Notes: a model not told the origin generated them from the sequence alone. DNA of 64,000 bases from BOG-1184 sp049514575 (GCA_049514575.1 JBEKUX010000007.1:1-64000), one strand, 5' to 3'; positions 42,565-52,186 are shown, counted from the first letter of the stretch. Translations and numbers: made by a program.

Positions 42565-43424
42565 CGCTGTCTCCTCGCACGGCGCTTTCTTCCTGAAATG
42601 ACCAGATAGACGATGAATATGCCGATAAGTGAAAAAATCACGGTAGCGCTGACCCGCAGGATATTAAAAACGTACCGGTGGCTTTTCGGATCGTAACTGA
42701 AACAGGCGCGCAGGATCCGCGCTATGGCAGGCCGCACCGTGCCGGCCGACGCCTCCATGAGCGACATGGTGATGTCGATCGGAAGGTAATCGGTGCCCAT
42801 GATGTAGCGGGTCACTTTCCCCTGCGGCGAAAGGATGATGAGGCAGAGCGGGTGGTCGAACTCGTCGCCTTTTTTTACAAATCTGAACCCGACCGCATCG
42901 GCCGTTTTTTTTATGCTTGCCGCGCTCCCGGTAAGGAAATGCCAATGGTCCGCGGGGTATGGTTTCTGGAGAGTCTCGAAAGCGATGGTTTTCGCCTTCA
43001 TCGCGTCCGCAGGCGTTTCATGCTCGTCCAGGGTCATGGTGATGATATTCGGCGCAGGCCCGGGTTTGTCGGTAATCAACCGGAGCACATTTGCTAAGTT
43101 CATGATAAGCGTGTTGCAGGCATTCGGGCATTTGTAATAGAGGATAGAGAGAATGGTCGGTTCTTTCAGCACGTCCTTCAGCCGGACGGTGTCCCCTTTT
43201 TCGGTGATAAACGGAAGATCAAGCGGGACCATGCTCCCCAGCTTTTCGTCGATGCCCATGGCGTCGGAATCAGCGGCAATGCCGGCCGCAGGAGTATCAG
43301 CCGCATTTACCAGGTGGTGATGCCCTTCGTGCGCGAAAAGGGGAAATTTATCCGCCGTAAAAATAATGATGAGCGCGAATGCAAAACAGAAAGGTGCGGT
43401 TCTGACATGAAAAGGGCTATTCAT
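42561..43424 (-). CDS. SCO1/SenC copper chaperone
   Basis: This 287-residue protein has an N-terminal signal or anchor helix, a thioredoxin-fold domain with copper-binding Cys pair in YYKCPNACN and His in FDHPLCLII, and a C-terminal membrane helix (VIFSLIGIFIVYLVI). It delivers copper to the CuA site of subunit II. It is directly coupled to coxA. Confidence 0.92.
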   Translation of the reverse strand: MNSPFHVRTAPFCFAFALIIIFTADKFPLFAHEGHHHLVNAADTPAAGIAADSDAMGIDEKLGSMVPLDLPFITEKGDTVRLKDVLKEPTILSILYYKCPNACNTLIMNLANVLRLITDKPGPAPNIITMTLDEHETPADAMKAKTIAFETLQKPYPADHWHFLTGSAASIKKTADAVGFRFVKKGDEFDHPLCLIILSPQGKVTRYIMGTDYLPIDITMSLMEASAGTVRPAIARILRACFSYDPKSHRYVFNILRVSATVIFSLIGIFIVYLVISGRKRRARRQR

Positions 43425-43430
43425 AATTGC

Positions 43431-44000
43431 TTATCGTCCCTTGCTTGGGTTAGGTAAAAGTTCCCTCCCTGCGGTATCCGCTTTTTTCCTGATGCGACCC
43501 GAATCCGCAAGGTTGTCGGCGGCGCGGGGTGCGGAAACGGCAGCGGACGGCTTTGGCGGCTTTATCCCGAGACCTCGTCCGTAAATGATCCCTGAACCGA
43601 AATAACCGAGACCGATCACCGCGAAAAAAGCCACAGCGTACAGAATGGTCATGGTCATGGTGTGCAGCTTGATTTCGCTGCCGAGGATGATGCCGGCGCC
43701 GAGCACGACAAGTACCACTCCGGCGAGCGCCATTTTGATCTTGATCGGGGTGAAAAGCGCGGCATGATAAAAATGTATCCAGTCCATCACGCCGAAGAGT
43801 ATCGTCGGGAACGCAAAGATAAACGCCAGGATCGACGCATGCCGCGCGGTCAGGATGAGGTTTTTCTTCTTGAAAATGACGGCGACGAGGAAAAAAATGA
43901 GCGCCCCGACGACAAGACCGATCGGCATATGCGTGATCGGCGAATGGAGCGGTTCTTTGAATCCGAGCTTTGCTAACAACACATACAGATCATCGATCAT
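43431..44000 (-). CDS. DUF2231-like membrane protein of the oxidase operon
   Basis: This 189-residue protein has four helices. LHSPITHMPIGLVVGALIF near the start and GYFGSGIIYGRGLG after helix four are the DUF2231 marks. The tail is hydrophilic and basic. Its ATG overlaps the stop of the upstream lytic transglycosylase gene by four bases. It may hold heme or help oxidase assembly; no function is established. Confidence 0.7.
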   Translation of the reverse strand: MIDDLYVLLAKLGFKEPLHSPITHMPIGLVVGALIFFLVAVIFKKKNLILTARHASILAFIFAFPTILFGVMDWIHFYHAALFTPIKIKMALAGVVLVVLGAGIILGSEIKLHTMTMTILYAVAFFAVIGLGYFGSGIIYGRGLGIKPPKPSAAVSAPRAADNLADSGRIRKKADTAGRELLPNPSKGR

Positions 44001-44710
44001 ATGAACACAGTCGAGCGGCCGATTATATACGAAGTTCCGTTCCAGTGGAAAATATGCTTCGGATCAGCGACGTACCAAAAAATATCGTGCAAGGGATCGG
44101 TAGCAGGAATATTCGAAAGCAGCATCATGCATCGTCTATACTCCCTGTCAAACTTTTGGAGGAACGTCTTCGTTTCGGCGTATTCCGGTACGCGTTGCTC
44201 TTTGTCTATTATCGTAGGGCCGCAATTGTACGCGGCAAGCGCCAGGGTCAGGTTCCCGCCATAACGCAGAATAAGCCTCTTAAGATAGCGTATTCCGCCC
44301 TCGATATTGTCCGCTATTGAGTAAGGATCTACATTCAGTTCCCTTATTGCAGTTTCAGGCATAAGCTGCATGGTGCCGATCGCGCCGGCAGTACTGACCG
44401 CGGTCGGCGAATGGCCGGACTCGATCTTTGCCAGCGAAATGATGATAATCGGATTTATTCCGTGTTTTATGGCCAGGGACATTTCAAGACCGATGACGTG
44501 ATTTTGAGTGGAAATTCCTTCAAAATTAATACGATTAATCAGGGAATCAATATCCGGGAGCTCTTTTTTCAGGATTAATTCTTCTGAAAAACATCGATTA
44601 ACAACGGATGATACACAATACGGGGGGAAAAAAACGGTTTGATTGTCGATTGTCGGTCTAACCGGCAAAACGGTGGTTATTAAAATTAAAATGGTAACTT
44701 TGTTTTTCAT
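43997..44710 (-). CDS. Lytic transglycosylase (SLT domain)
   Basis: This 237-residue protein has a signal peptide and an SLT domain: catalytic Glu in LAKIESGHSPTAVS, AIGTMQLMPETAI, NIEGGIRYLKRLI and LAAYNCGP. It cleaves peptidoglycan glycan strands in the periplasm. It is translationally coupled to the DUF2231-oxidase operon, which is unusual. ATG 44710 is preferred over TTG 44716. Confidence 0.85.
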   Translation of the reverse strand: MKNKVTILILITTVLPVRPTIDNQTVFFPPYCVSSVVNRCFSEELILKKELPDIDSLINRINFEGISTQNHVIGLEMSLAIKHGINPIIIISLAKIESGHSPTAVSTAGAIGTMQLMPETAIRELNVDPYSIADNIEGGIRYLKRLILRYGGNLTLALAAYNCGPTIIDKEQRVPEYAETKTFLQKFDREYRRCMMLLSNIPATDPLHDIFWYVADPKHIFHWNGTSYIIGRSTVFI

Positions 44711-44836
44711 ATTCAATTCCCGTAATCCTTTAATAATTTGCCTGTTTCAGCAGACAGCGGTTCGACTGAACCGAGTCGTCCCGTGAGCCACCTTACGCAG
44801 CCGTTTTATTGACGGCGTCGGAACTTTTATCATTCT

Positions 44837-45034
44837 CTACTTTTTAGAAATGTCTTTTTCACTAATGCAGGACAGTGGTGACGTTTTTTGAGTTGCCGTG
44901 ACCGTAATGTCGTCTTTTTTCATGACAGCGGCCATTGTCCGATCCAGCGATTTATTCGCCGCCAGTACCAGGTAAAACGAGGTGAGAAACATGACGATAA
45001 GAAGCGTGAAGGTAATGACCGCTTTGCGAACCAT
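44837..45034 (-). CDS. Small membrane protein, unknown
   Basis: This 65-residue protein (MVRKAVITFTLLIVMF...) has one N-terminal helix and a polar tail with one cysteine (SPLSCIS). The start at 45034 is set by AAAGGAGA eight bases upstream. A sigma-54-like element lies about 55 bases before it. No family is recognised. It precedes the transglycosylase-oxidase operon by 126 bases. Confidence 0.55.
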   Translation of the reverse strand: MVRKAVITFTLLIVMFLTSFYLVLAANKSLDRTMAAVMKKDDITVTATQKTSPLSCISEKDISKK

Positions 45035-45089
45035 ACGCATCTCCTTTCTTGATCCAATGGTGCTTATTGAACAACTATGACTATACTTC

Positions 45090-45107
45090 AAACAAATATC
45101 GTGCCGT
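45090..45107 (-). promoter_or_regulatory. Sigma-54-like promoter, minus-strand half of duplicated region 1
   Basis: The minus strand reads ACGGCACGATATTTGTTT: GG, ten bases, GT rather than GC. The 16-base core is identical to the element at 53846-53862 and shares GGCACGATATT with the promoter at 25294-25311. It points towards the small membrane protein and the oxidase operon. Confidence 0.5.
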
Positions 45108-45160
45108 TATCGAATTTAACAACCAATAGAAGAATAATCGGTTTTATTTGATTACTCACT

Positions 45161-45195
45161 TCCCGCTTACGCAAATTGCTTTTGCGGTTTCGGGA
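45161..45195. promoter_or_regulatory. Candidate activator-binding dyad (UAS), copy 1
   Basis: TCCCG...CGGGA encloses GCAA...TTGC, an imperfect 35-bp dyad. It is repeated almost unchanged at 53918-53952 and lies in both cases between two divergent sigma-54-type promoters, 80-90 bases from the plus-strand promoter. That position fits an enhancer for a bacterial enhancer-binding protein. Confidence 0.6.
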
Positions 45196-45272
45196 ATATA
45201 TTGTCTTTTCCTGTTTTCATTGTTCCGTTTTCGGATAATTATATTCGCAAGGGGTTATTTATTTACATAGTA

Positions 45273-45290
45273 TTGGCATATTTCTTGCGG
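45273..45290 (+). promoter_or_regulatory. Sigma-54-type promoter for the lipocalin-GT4-GH36 operon
   Basis: TTGGCATATTTCTTGCGG has GG, ten bases, GC; both halves match the consensus. It lies about 100 bases before GTG 45387. Confidence 0.75.
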
Positions 45291-45386
45291 AAAACAAATC
45301 TTACGAGGATCGGCAGATCAGAGTAATGCCGGACATAAAGAAAAAATAACGGCCTTTTCAAAAAGGTGAGCGTAGGGGGTGTTTTT

Positions 45387-46439
45387 GTGACTTATAGCTC
45401 TACAATACGAGTACTAGGTATTCTGATATTTGGCTTTATTCTGTTCTTTCGCGGTGAACTCTATGCAGCGGCTGAAAATTATCATCACCCGTTCAAACCG
45501 GCATTTCTTGCCAACGGGAGCTATTGTGAAGCCTACAAACTGAGCGCCCTTCTTGATGATGAAACCTTTATTGAGACAGAGATGATGGTGACCAACATCG
45601 GGTTCAGGGACAGCAATGCTGCCTGTCAAATTCTGGTGCTGCATCCGGGAGAAGACCGCTGGAAAGCTTCCAAGCGGTTCGGTAAAGCCGACTGGAACTA
45701 TTCGGATACGCCAAACCCGGCACTGTCGATCGGCCATTGCCGTTTAGCGCAGGAAAAAGATTCGACCATCTGCACAATGGTGTTCGGGAACGCAACAGTG
45801 ACTCTATCTTTTGATGTGGCGCCCAATCCGGTTAAAATACCATCTACCATCAATGTCAGCGGCGAAAAACCTCTTCTCTCGGGAAAATCTTCAACCACAT
45901 TCTACACATATGAAATGCTAATCCCCTGGTCCAGACTGAATGCCACAATCTGTCTGCCCGGACGAACGAAAAAACTGGTTTCCGGTTCCGGCATACTGGT
46001 CGATTCCCGTTCCGTTGGATATCCGAAGGATTTCTCCCGTGGCTGGGTCTACTATTACGGGTGTCTATCGGGCTGTCGCTTCCTGGTCAACTTCAGGTTT
46101 CCGCTTAATGATACCTGCGGCGTTGCCGGCTGGATATGGAAAGACAACGAACAAACAGCGCAGCCGGTTACCAACATGCAGGTCTCTTCCGGATCGCATA
46201 TGGTTGACGGAAAAAAAGGGAGGTTCGTCGTTATTTCCTCGCCTGACAGTTCTTTCAGGATAACGAGCCAGCTTGAGTTGGACCGATACTCCATCATCGA
46301 CGACCTCGGGCCTGTTCTTGGTACCATCATCAAGCTGGTGGTGGGAAATCCGGTCACCCGGTTTTACAAAGCGCAGGTAACGCCGTCGCCCGGGCAGCCG
46401 CCCGCTCAAGGCATCCTTGAAATGATGAAATTCGAATAG
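45387..46439 (+). CDS. Secreted protein with lipocalin-like (Svf1/CrtC-type) features
   Basis: This 350-residue protein has a signal peptide (about residues 1-29, ending ELYAAA) and a beta-rich body. The segment SRGWVYYYGCLSGCRFLVNFRFP recalls (in parts: SRGWVYYYG, RFLVNFRFP) the two-lobed lipocalins related to hydroxyneurosporene synthase and Svf1; this is a weak resemblance. GTG 45387 is preceded by GGGGGTG and gives a better signal peptide than GTG 45366. It heads an operon with GT4 and GH36 genes. Confidence 0.6.
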   Translation: MTYSSTIRVLGILIFGFILFFRGELYAAAENYHHPFKPAFLANGSYCEAYKLSALLDDETFIETEMMVTNIGFRDSNAACQILVLHPGEDRWKASKRFGKADWNYSDTPNPALSIGHCRLAQEKDSTICTMVFGNATVTLSFDVAPNPVKIPSTINVSGEKPLLSGKSSTTFYTYEMLIPWSRLNATICLPGRTKKLVSGSGILVDSRSVGYPKDFSRGWVYYYGCLSGCRFLVNFRFPLNDTCGVAGWIWKDNEQTAQPVTNMQVSSGSHMVDGKKGRFVVISSPDSSFRITSQLELDRYSIIDDLGPVLGTIIKLVVGNPVTRFYKAQVTPSPGQPPAQGILEMMKFE

Positions 46440-46478
46440 GACAACGATTCCGTCATTCACCATTATGGTCGAAGAATT

Positions 46479-47525
46479 ATGAACGAACCCCGTATGCGCA
46501 TCCACGTCATTTCCGAGACAGAGTACGTCATGAAGGGTCAGGGTGTGCACACGGCGTTCGTTGACTGCGTGGATTTATTGAAAAAAGGCGACGATATCGA
46601 ATGTGTCGTCAACCAGGAGGGATGGGGCGATGTGCTGCATACGCATTCGTACGGCCCCTACTTTTTCTGGAAAGGTTTACGGCGCCGGTATCGCGGCAGG
46701 AAAATCATCACGGTGCATGTGATCCCGGATTCGATAAAGGGATCGCTGCCGGCGTGGCGGCTGTTCATGCCGTTCGTACGGTGGTACTTCAGACGCGTCT
46801 ACTCCTTCGCGGACGTGTGTATCGCGATTTCGCCCATGGTCGAAGAGGCGATACGTTCCCTGAAAGTAAAGACTCCGGTCGTCCGTATCAATAATCCGAT
46901 CCGTGCCGAGAAGTTCCACCCCACATCACGAAAACGGGCCGCGGGCCGGCGGTTGCTGAACGTGTCCGAGGATGCCTTTGTGGTGCTAGGCGTCGGCCAA
47001 CTTGAAGCCAGAAAGGGCGTGGAAGATTTCCTGGCTATCGCCGGACAATTCCCGCAGCTCACTTTTGTATGGGTAGGCGGGAGGCCTTTCGGGGCATTGA
47101 CAGAAGGAGTTGCCCGGCTCAACCACCGGATCGCGTCCGCCCAGGATTCAAACCCCCGCATTAAATTTGCGGGTAGCTTTCCTTTAAAACAGATCCCGCT
47201 GATTTACAATGCAGCGGACCTCCTGCTGTTTCCGAGTTTTCAGGAAAACAGCCCGCTCGTTCCCATCGAAGCTGCGGCAGCAGGTCTGCCGGTCATCTAC
47301 AGGGACCTCCCGGAATATACCCGGCTGTACCGGTATCCCTATTTGAAAGCGAAATCCATAGAAGAATTCGCCGACGTGATAAAAAGAATTACTCTCGATC
47401 AAAACTTCCGACATGAATCAATTACGATATCCCAAAACCTGCTCAGACAGTTTGATAAGGATGAAATCCGCAGGCAACTTATAGATTTATACAGAGAAGT
47501 AATCGAGAACCATCCGATAGCATAA
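46479..47525 (+). CDS. Glycosyltransferase family 4 (GT-B fold)
   Basis: This 348-residue protein shows GQGVHTAFVDCVDLL near the N terminus, GVGQLEARKGVEDFL at the domain junction and the nucleotide-sugar motif SFQENSPLVPIEAAAAGLPV with the E-x7-E signature. It is probably retaining, using a nucleotide-activated sugar. A glycolipid-forming role is possible given the nearby PAP2 phosphatases. It lies 39 bases after the lipocalin-like gene. Confidence 0.85.
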   Translation: MNEPRMRIHVISETEYVMKGQGVHTAFVDCVDLLKKGDDIECVVNQEGWGDVLHTHSYGPYFFWKGLRRRYRGRKIITVHVIPDSIKGSLPAWRLFMPFVRWYFRRVYSFADVCIAISPMVEEAIRSLKVKTPVVRINNPIRAEKFHPTSRKRAAGRRLLNVSEDAFVVLGVGQLEARKGVEDFLAIAGQFPQLTFVWVGGRPFGALTEGVARLNHRIASAQDSNPRIKFAGSFPLKQIPLIYNAADLLLFPSFQENSPLVPIEAAAAGLPVIYRDLPEYTRLYRYPYLKAKSIEEFADVIKRITLDQNFRHESITISQNLLRQFDKDEIRRQLIDLYREVIENHPIA

Positions 47526-47579
47526 CCACAATTATTTTAAGCCAGGCAGCAAATTTCAGTTGAAGGATAGGACAGCCGC

Positions 47580-49520
47580 ATGAAGCAGGTGAAATACGAG
47601 TCACTTTCACGAATGTTCCCAAGAGCGAGAGTTGAACTCAAGTTTGGCATCGAACGGCACACTTTCCCGCTCGAGGCAAAGGGCGGCAACGATGATGAAA
47701 TCAACTACAGCAATGTATGGATCGAGGTCAAGGGCAGACATGAGCCGCTCGATAATGGTTCGCGCTACCAGCTCCGGCTCAGGAACCTGAGTCAAAAGTC
47801 GATCCGGATCACGAGGCTCAAATTTCCAACCGAAGGCGGACTAGGACGCTTTCTCGAGGGTTTTACCCCGTCGCGTGTCGCTTTCCTGCGCAACGGCTAC
47901 CAATCGTGGTCCACCGCACGGTCGTACCGTATTTCCGAAAAACCGCTCAGGCCGTTTCTGAAGCTCGTGTCCCTCACCACGTCGAACATGGCCAACCTTC
48001 CCTCGAACACGCCGGGCGACCTCTCCTCAGAGATGTATTCCGTGATCACGGACCTCGTTGACGGCCGTTCCATGCTCGTCGGCCAGGAGCCGCCCTTTGA
48101 TCAGTTTTTCTACATAAGGCTCAACGTCAAGCGGCACGGCGGCGGCAGTTTCTTCGAGCTCACCTATGATTTTGGTAGACAGATGATAGAGCCGGGCGAG
48201 AGCCTTGCCCTGGACGGCATCGTCTTCCTTTCCGGCTCGAGGCCCGAAGTCGAGCAATCCTATTTTCAGGGAATCAGGGAGCGAATACGCTACAAACCGC
48301 CCTTGCGGAACCACCGCGGCTGGAGCTCCTGGTATCAGTATCACAACAAAATCGACCCCGATGTCCTTTACAGGAACCTCAATGCGATCAGATCGCGGAA
48401 GCTCGGGTTAGATTTCTTCCTTGTCGATGACGGTTGGCAGGCGGCTGTCGGGGATTGGCTTGAGCAGAGCCCTGAGTTTAAAGGAAGGATGCGCGAGATC
48501 GCCGACAAGGTGCGTTCGGCCGGAATGCGGCCCGGTTTATGGTTTGCGCCCTTCACCGCCGCGCGCAACTCGGAACTTTTCCGCCTTCATCCCGAATACC
48601 TGCTCAAGGACGAGTACGGGAAACTCCTCAAGGCGGGTTATAATCCGACGTGGAAATGCTTCTACTACGGTCTCGATATCACACATCCGCGTTTCGCCGA
48701 GTACATCAGGGAGGTGATCCGTATTGTCGTGAAGGATTGGGGATTCGAATATCTGAAGTGCGACTTCCTCTTTTCGGCCTGTCTCCGCGGCGCGGCACAC
48801 CATGAGCTCAGACTATCGCGAAGCATGGTCCTGAAGTCCGGTATGCGGCTCATCAGGGAGGAAGCAGGCGAGGATGTCGTGATCATGGGCTGCGGCATGC
48901 CCCTGTCGGCAGGTATCGGTCTTGTCGATACCATGCGCGTCGGTCCGGACACGGGTAATTTCTGGATAAAGCTGTCGGGCAAGCTCCTGCGGACCGGGGC
49001 CATGGTCGGAACACGCAACTCGCTCCGCAACTTCATGGTGCGCAGTCCGATGCACAAGCGCCTCTGGCTCAACGATCCGGACTGCGTCATGGTCCGGGAC
49101 ACCGGTACGTGGCTCACACCCGCGGAGAGGACAACACAAATGGACGCGATCGCCGTCTCGGGCGGCCTTCTTACCTATTCCGACGATTTCACTGCCCTCA
49201 CGGAACCCTCGTTCCGCGACCTCGCGCTTATCGATTCGGTCTCAAAGGAGTGCTTTCAGGGACGGGCGATTGCTATCGACGCGATGAACGGCGAAATGCC
49301 CGAGATTTTCTTTAATACGGCGGGATACGTCGCCTTTTTCAATTTCCGCGCCGGCGCACGGCGGCGGTTCGATATATCAACTCTCAGACGGTACGTGCGC
49401 GGGCTCAATGTCCTGGTTGACGTCCGATCAGGCGAACGGATCGTCCCGGCGGGCGACGATCTCGATCTCGGACGAATGCCGCGGCATGATTCACGGCTGT
49501 TCAGGATCGAGGGTAGGTGA
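47580..49520 (+). CDS. GH36 family glycoside hydrolase (alpha-galactosidase-like)
   Basis: This 646-residue protein has an N-terminal beta-sandwich and a TIM barrel with RGWSSWYQYHNKIDPD, FFLVDDGWQAAVGDW and MRPGLWFAPF. The predicted nucleophile is Asp395 (YLKCDF) and the acid/base is Asp457 (MRVGPDTG). No signal peptide is visible, so it is likely cytoplasmic. The substrate may be an alpha-galactoside or glycolipid. It ends the sigma-54-controlled operon. Confidence 0.88.
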   Translation: MKQVKYESLSRMFPRARVELKFGIERHTFPLEAKGGNDDEINYSNVWIEVKGRHEPLDNGSRYQLRLRNLSQKSIRITRLKFPTEGGLGRFLEGFTPSRVAFLRNGYQSWSTARSYRISEKPLRPFLKLVSLTTSNMANLPSNTPGDLSSEMYSVITDLVDGRSMLVGQEPPFDQFFYIRLNVKRHGGGSFFELTYDFGRQMIEPGESLALDGIVFLSGSRPEVEQSYFQGIRERIRYKPPLRNHRGWSSWYQYHNKIDPDVLYRNLNAIRSRKLGLDFFLVDDGWQAAVGDWLEQSPEFKGRMREIADKVRSAGMRPGLWFAPFTAARNSELFRLHPEYLLKDEYGKLLKAGYNPTWKCFYYGLDITHPRFAEYIREVIRIVVKDWGFEYLKCDFLFSACLRGAAHHELRLSRSMVLKSGMRLIREEAGEDVVIMGCGMPLSAGIGLVDTMRVGPDTGNFWIKLSGKLLRTGAMVGTRNSLRNFMVRSPMHKRLWLNDPDCVMVRDTGTWLTPAERTTQMDAIAVSGGLLTYSDDFTALTEPSFRDLALIDSVSKECFQGRAIAIDAMNGEMPEIFFNTAGYVAFFNFRAGARRRFDISTLRRYVRGLNVLVDVRSGERIVPAGDDLDLGRMPRHDSRLFRIEGR

Positions 49521-49644
49521 CAAGGTGTAGGGGGATTTTGCTGTCAGGAATATCTCACATGCCTTTTATTCGCTCCTCAAACTTTTAATCCCGCATTATG
49601 CATAAGAAAATAGACCGTTGATTTGGCGTTATTTTTCCCACTGT

Positions 49645-50199
49645 TTAAAAAGTCCCGCTCGCCACAACGCCGAGCCCTCTTCCATCGGTCACCGGCGTAA
49701 CCGTCACGCCGTGGAAGGGTTTCGTGAAAATATAGCTGCTGATTATGCCGAGAGCAGCGCCTGCCGCAACATCGTGGATAAAGTGGTTCTTCGATTCGAC
49801 CCTGGAATACGCCGTAAATGTTGCGAGCGCATATGCAGGAATTCCGTATCCCCATCCATAGCGCTTTCGCAGGAACTCCGCGGCGGTAAATGTCATCGAA
49901 GAGTGGCCTGAAGGAAAAGAGAGGTAATCGCTGCCGTTTGGCCTCAGTTCATGAACGGAATATTTCAGTCCCATGGTAGACCCCTGGCTGAGCGCTGCAG
50001 ACAGCCCGAACTGCCATAACCCCGGAAGGTCGTTCTTGTACAAGGCGACTGCGGCCGCGGCTGCGGGAAGTGCATAGAGAATAATGTTGCCCGCATTTTC
50101 TATCTGATCCTTGGCACAGGCAGGACCGGTAATCGCCGGTGAGAGAACCAACAGACACGAGAGTGTCATCATGGATAGGTTTCTTTTTGTCAAGTTCAT
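49645..50199 (-). CDS. PAP2 superfamily phosphatase 1
   Basis: This 184-residue protein has a signal peptide or anchor and the three acid phosphatase motifs: KYSVHELRP, FPSGHSSMTF and SRVESKNHFIHD. Such enzymes dephosphorylate lipid phosphates or undecaprenyl diphosphate. It has a strong GGAGG ribosome site. It is separate from the other two PAP2 genes. Confidence 0.88.
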   Translation of the reverse strand: MNLTKRNLSMMTLSCLLVLSPAITGPACAKDQIENAGNIILYALPAAAAAVALYKNDLPGLWQFGLSAALSQGSTMGLKYSVHELRPNGSDYLSFPSGHSSMTFTAAEFLRKRYGWGYGIPAYALATFTAYSRVESKNHFIHDVAAGAALGIISSYIFTKPFHGVTVTPVTDGRGLGVVASGTF

Positions 50200-50500
50200 A
50201 ACAACCTCCGATTTAAATTTATTCGGTTAAATAGCAAGTTATACGTTTAACTCTCAGCACAGTCTAACCCTTTTCCTCCCTCTTCATTTATTTACACTCA
50301 CACCCTCACATCTCATATAGCTTACGAATAAATGGTAATAAAAATTGTTGTTTATTTATAATATTTATAAATTTTATAATATTTAACTTAACGCGTTATA
50401 TTATAATGAGATATGTCATATATATTTAGCCTATATAGCTCGCACATATTAAAAATATACTCTATAATTTCTGCTTTCGCCACTATTTGTACTAAGATAA
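50200..50500. other. AT-rich intergenic region between two PAP2 genes
   Basis: These 301 bases contain no gene. The part from about 50330 to 50470 is strongly AT-rich, with repeated TATAAT/TTATAA motifs, and includes one ACGCGT palindrome (AACGCGTT). It may hold a sigma-70 promoter for the 50199 gene on the minus strand; I see no sigma-54 element here. Confidence 0.3.
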
Positions 50501-51274
50501 TCAGAAGGAAATGCTCAAGGCAGGCGGGTAAACCGAAATGATCTGGACCTGTGAGTTCTTTTGTTTGTGAATGTCAACGACCCAGCTTGCTGCAAAGAAA
50601 CCGATCGCAGAGCCGAAAACCTCATCGGACGTCCAGTGCGCATCCTGATAGGTCCGCGCAATTACCGTAAACACGGCGGGAGCATACGCTAATATTTTCA
50701 AAAAAATTGAACTGGTATTCCCTGCAAGAACGGTCGACAGGGCAAATGCTGCGGTAGCGTGGCCGCCGGGAAAGGACTGGTAATTTCTATCAAGGAGGGT
50801 GAACGGCCTGAAGGCCGCATGCCCTTTATTCATGTACGGCCGCGCCCTGCCGACAGAAACGGTGAATATGCTTTTTACCAGCTCGGCGTACAGAACCGCC
50901 TGCATTATTTCAAATCCGACTTTTTTCGTTGAAGTATTATTATCAAGCCATCCATGCAGGCCGAATCCCACGGCCAGTATCGGCGTGGGAAACCATCCGC
51001 CCCAGGTGCCGCCGATTTGTATCGGGATCGTTGACCCGTATCCGGGATTTTTAAAAACCGCAATGCGGACCGGTTGGTCGGCCTGCGCTGCCAGTACGGT
51101 CGCGCCTCCGATCAAACCCAGTTTCAGCCAATCGCCTTCGTCCCAGGTAAGCGGCTGTTTTACAAATTCAAATGTTTCTTTTTCAAACTCGGTAAAATCG
51201 TACTTGTTCTGGGAAAAGAGCAGTGACGCAAAACCGATTATCAGGAAAGTTGTTAACGGAAATATTCGTCGCAC
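50501..51274 (-). CDS. PAP2 superfamily phosphatase 2
   Basis: This protein of 257 residues starts at GTG 51274, which has AAGGGAG upstream and gives a signal peptide (VRRIFPLTTFLIIGFASLLF); an ATG at 51310 is the alternative. It carries the motifs SVGRARPY, SFPGGHATAAF and RTYQDAHWTSDEVFG. It is likely a periplasmic lipid phosphatase. It lies downstream of a third PAP2 gene in a DUF3943-led operon. Confidence 0.85.
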   Translation of the reverse strand: MRRIFPLTTFLIIGFASLLFSQNKYDFTEFEKETFEFVKQPLTWDEGDWLKLGLIGGATVLAAQADQPVRIAVFKNPGYGSTIPIQIGGTWGGWFPTPILAVGFGLHGWLDNNTSTKKVGFEIMQAVLYAELVKSIFTVSVGRARPYMNKGHAAFRPFTLLDRNYQSFPGGHATAAFALSTVLAGNTSSIFLKILAYAPAVFTVIARTYQDAHWTSDEVFGSAIGFFAASWVVDIHKQKNSQVQIISVYPPALSISF

Positions 51275-51340
51275 CGCGCACTCCCTTGTTTCCCGCCGGA
51301 GAAAGGCCATACGTTTATTTTTCCGCAGGCATCTTCAGGG

Positions 51341-52186
51341 CTATTTTCCGGACCGCGGCTCCCATTTAACGCTCAGTCCGCTGCCTCCGTCCGGTGTAGA
51401 ATACGCGCCGATGGAAATCGGCCTGTCTTTAATGCGGTGGAACTCAGGGACCATCACGCCGCACACTGCCCCGATTATGAATCCGGCGCCCACATCGGAC
51501 GGAAAATGGTCGAGCGATCTCACCCGCAGGTATCCGAGAAACAGCGGAGGGACCGACGCTGCGCCGTATAACAGGTATTTCGTCCATCCCATTTCAGGGT
51601 GGTAATCGCCGTAGACTTTTGCCATAAAGAAAGTTCCGGTCGTGGATGAAGCGACGTGGCCGCTGTAAAACGAATTCCGGTTATTGCCCGATCTCCGCTG
51701 GTCCTTGGTGAGTTCGGTACTGTAATAGACAACCGGCCGGTACCGGTTCTGAAAAGTGGGCCCTAAAAAACTCAGGTTGTACGCGCTGAAGGCCACGGAA
51801 TGGGTCTCAAGGCACAACAGGAGAATATCCAGCCAATCATGCCTGATACGGCTGTCAGCCACAAGTGACCCGGCCGAAGCATAAATGGCCACCGACAGAT
51901 AATCCGAATACTTTTTGAATTTGTCTCTCTGTGAGGGGTCAAGTTCCAGGGCCCAATGGTCGATTTTGTTTATGTAAACATCCTTGTTCAACCCGTCGAG
52001 CTCAGCGTCGGTCAGGTTCTTTTTGTCGAGGATCTTCGGCACCATGATATAGTCGGACAACAACCCGATGCCGATGATCCCGCCGCTGATCCAGCGGTTT
52101 ACATTAAATACGTGAAAAGAACTGTCGGTTGCCAAAGATTTGATCTGCCCCTGTTCTGCAAAACAACCGGCTGCCAGCAAAAACAC
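51341..52186 (-). CDS. PAP2 superfamily phosphatase 3, divergent
   Basis: This protein of about 281 residues has FYSGHVASSTTGTFF and LRVRSLDHFPSDVGAGF as PAP2 motifs 2 and 3; motif 1 is weak. With GTG 52186 the signal peptide would be cut short. Upstream in frame, an ACG at 52213 gives KTSYRTIIVFLLAAGCFA after the start, and AAGGGAGG sits four bases before it. A non-canonical ACG start (or a point-mutated ATG) is therefore likely. Confidence 0.8.
   Translation of the reverse strand: MFLLAAGCFAEQGQIKSLATDSSFHVFNVNRWISGGIIGIGLLSDYIMVPKILDKKNLTDAELDGLNKDVYINKIDHWALELDPSQRDKFKKYSDYLSVAIYASAGSLVADSRIRHDWLDILLLCLETHSVAFSAYNLSFLGPTFQNRYRPVVYYSTELTKDQRRSGNNRNSFYSGHVASSTTGTFFMAKVYGDYHPEMGWTKYLLYGAASVPPLFLGYLRVRSLDHFPSDVGAGFIIGAVCGVMVPEFHRIKDRPISIGAYSTPDGGSGLSVKWEPRSGK

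Noticed and set aside
42678..43097. Plus-strand frames opposite the SCO gene
   Set aside because: They are shadows of a clear SCO1/SenC protein in a tight operon.
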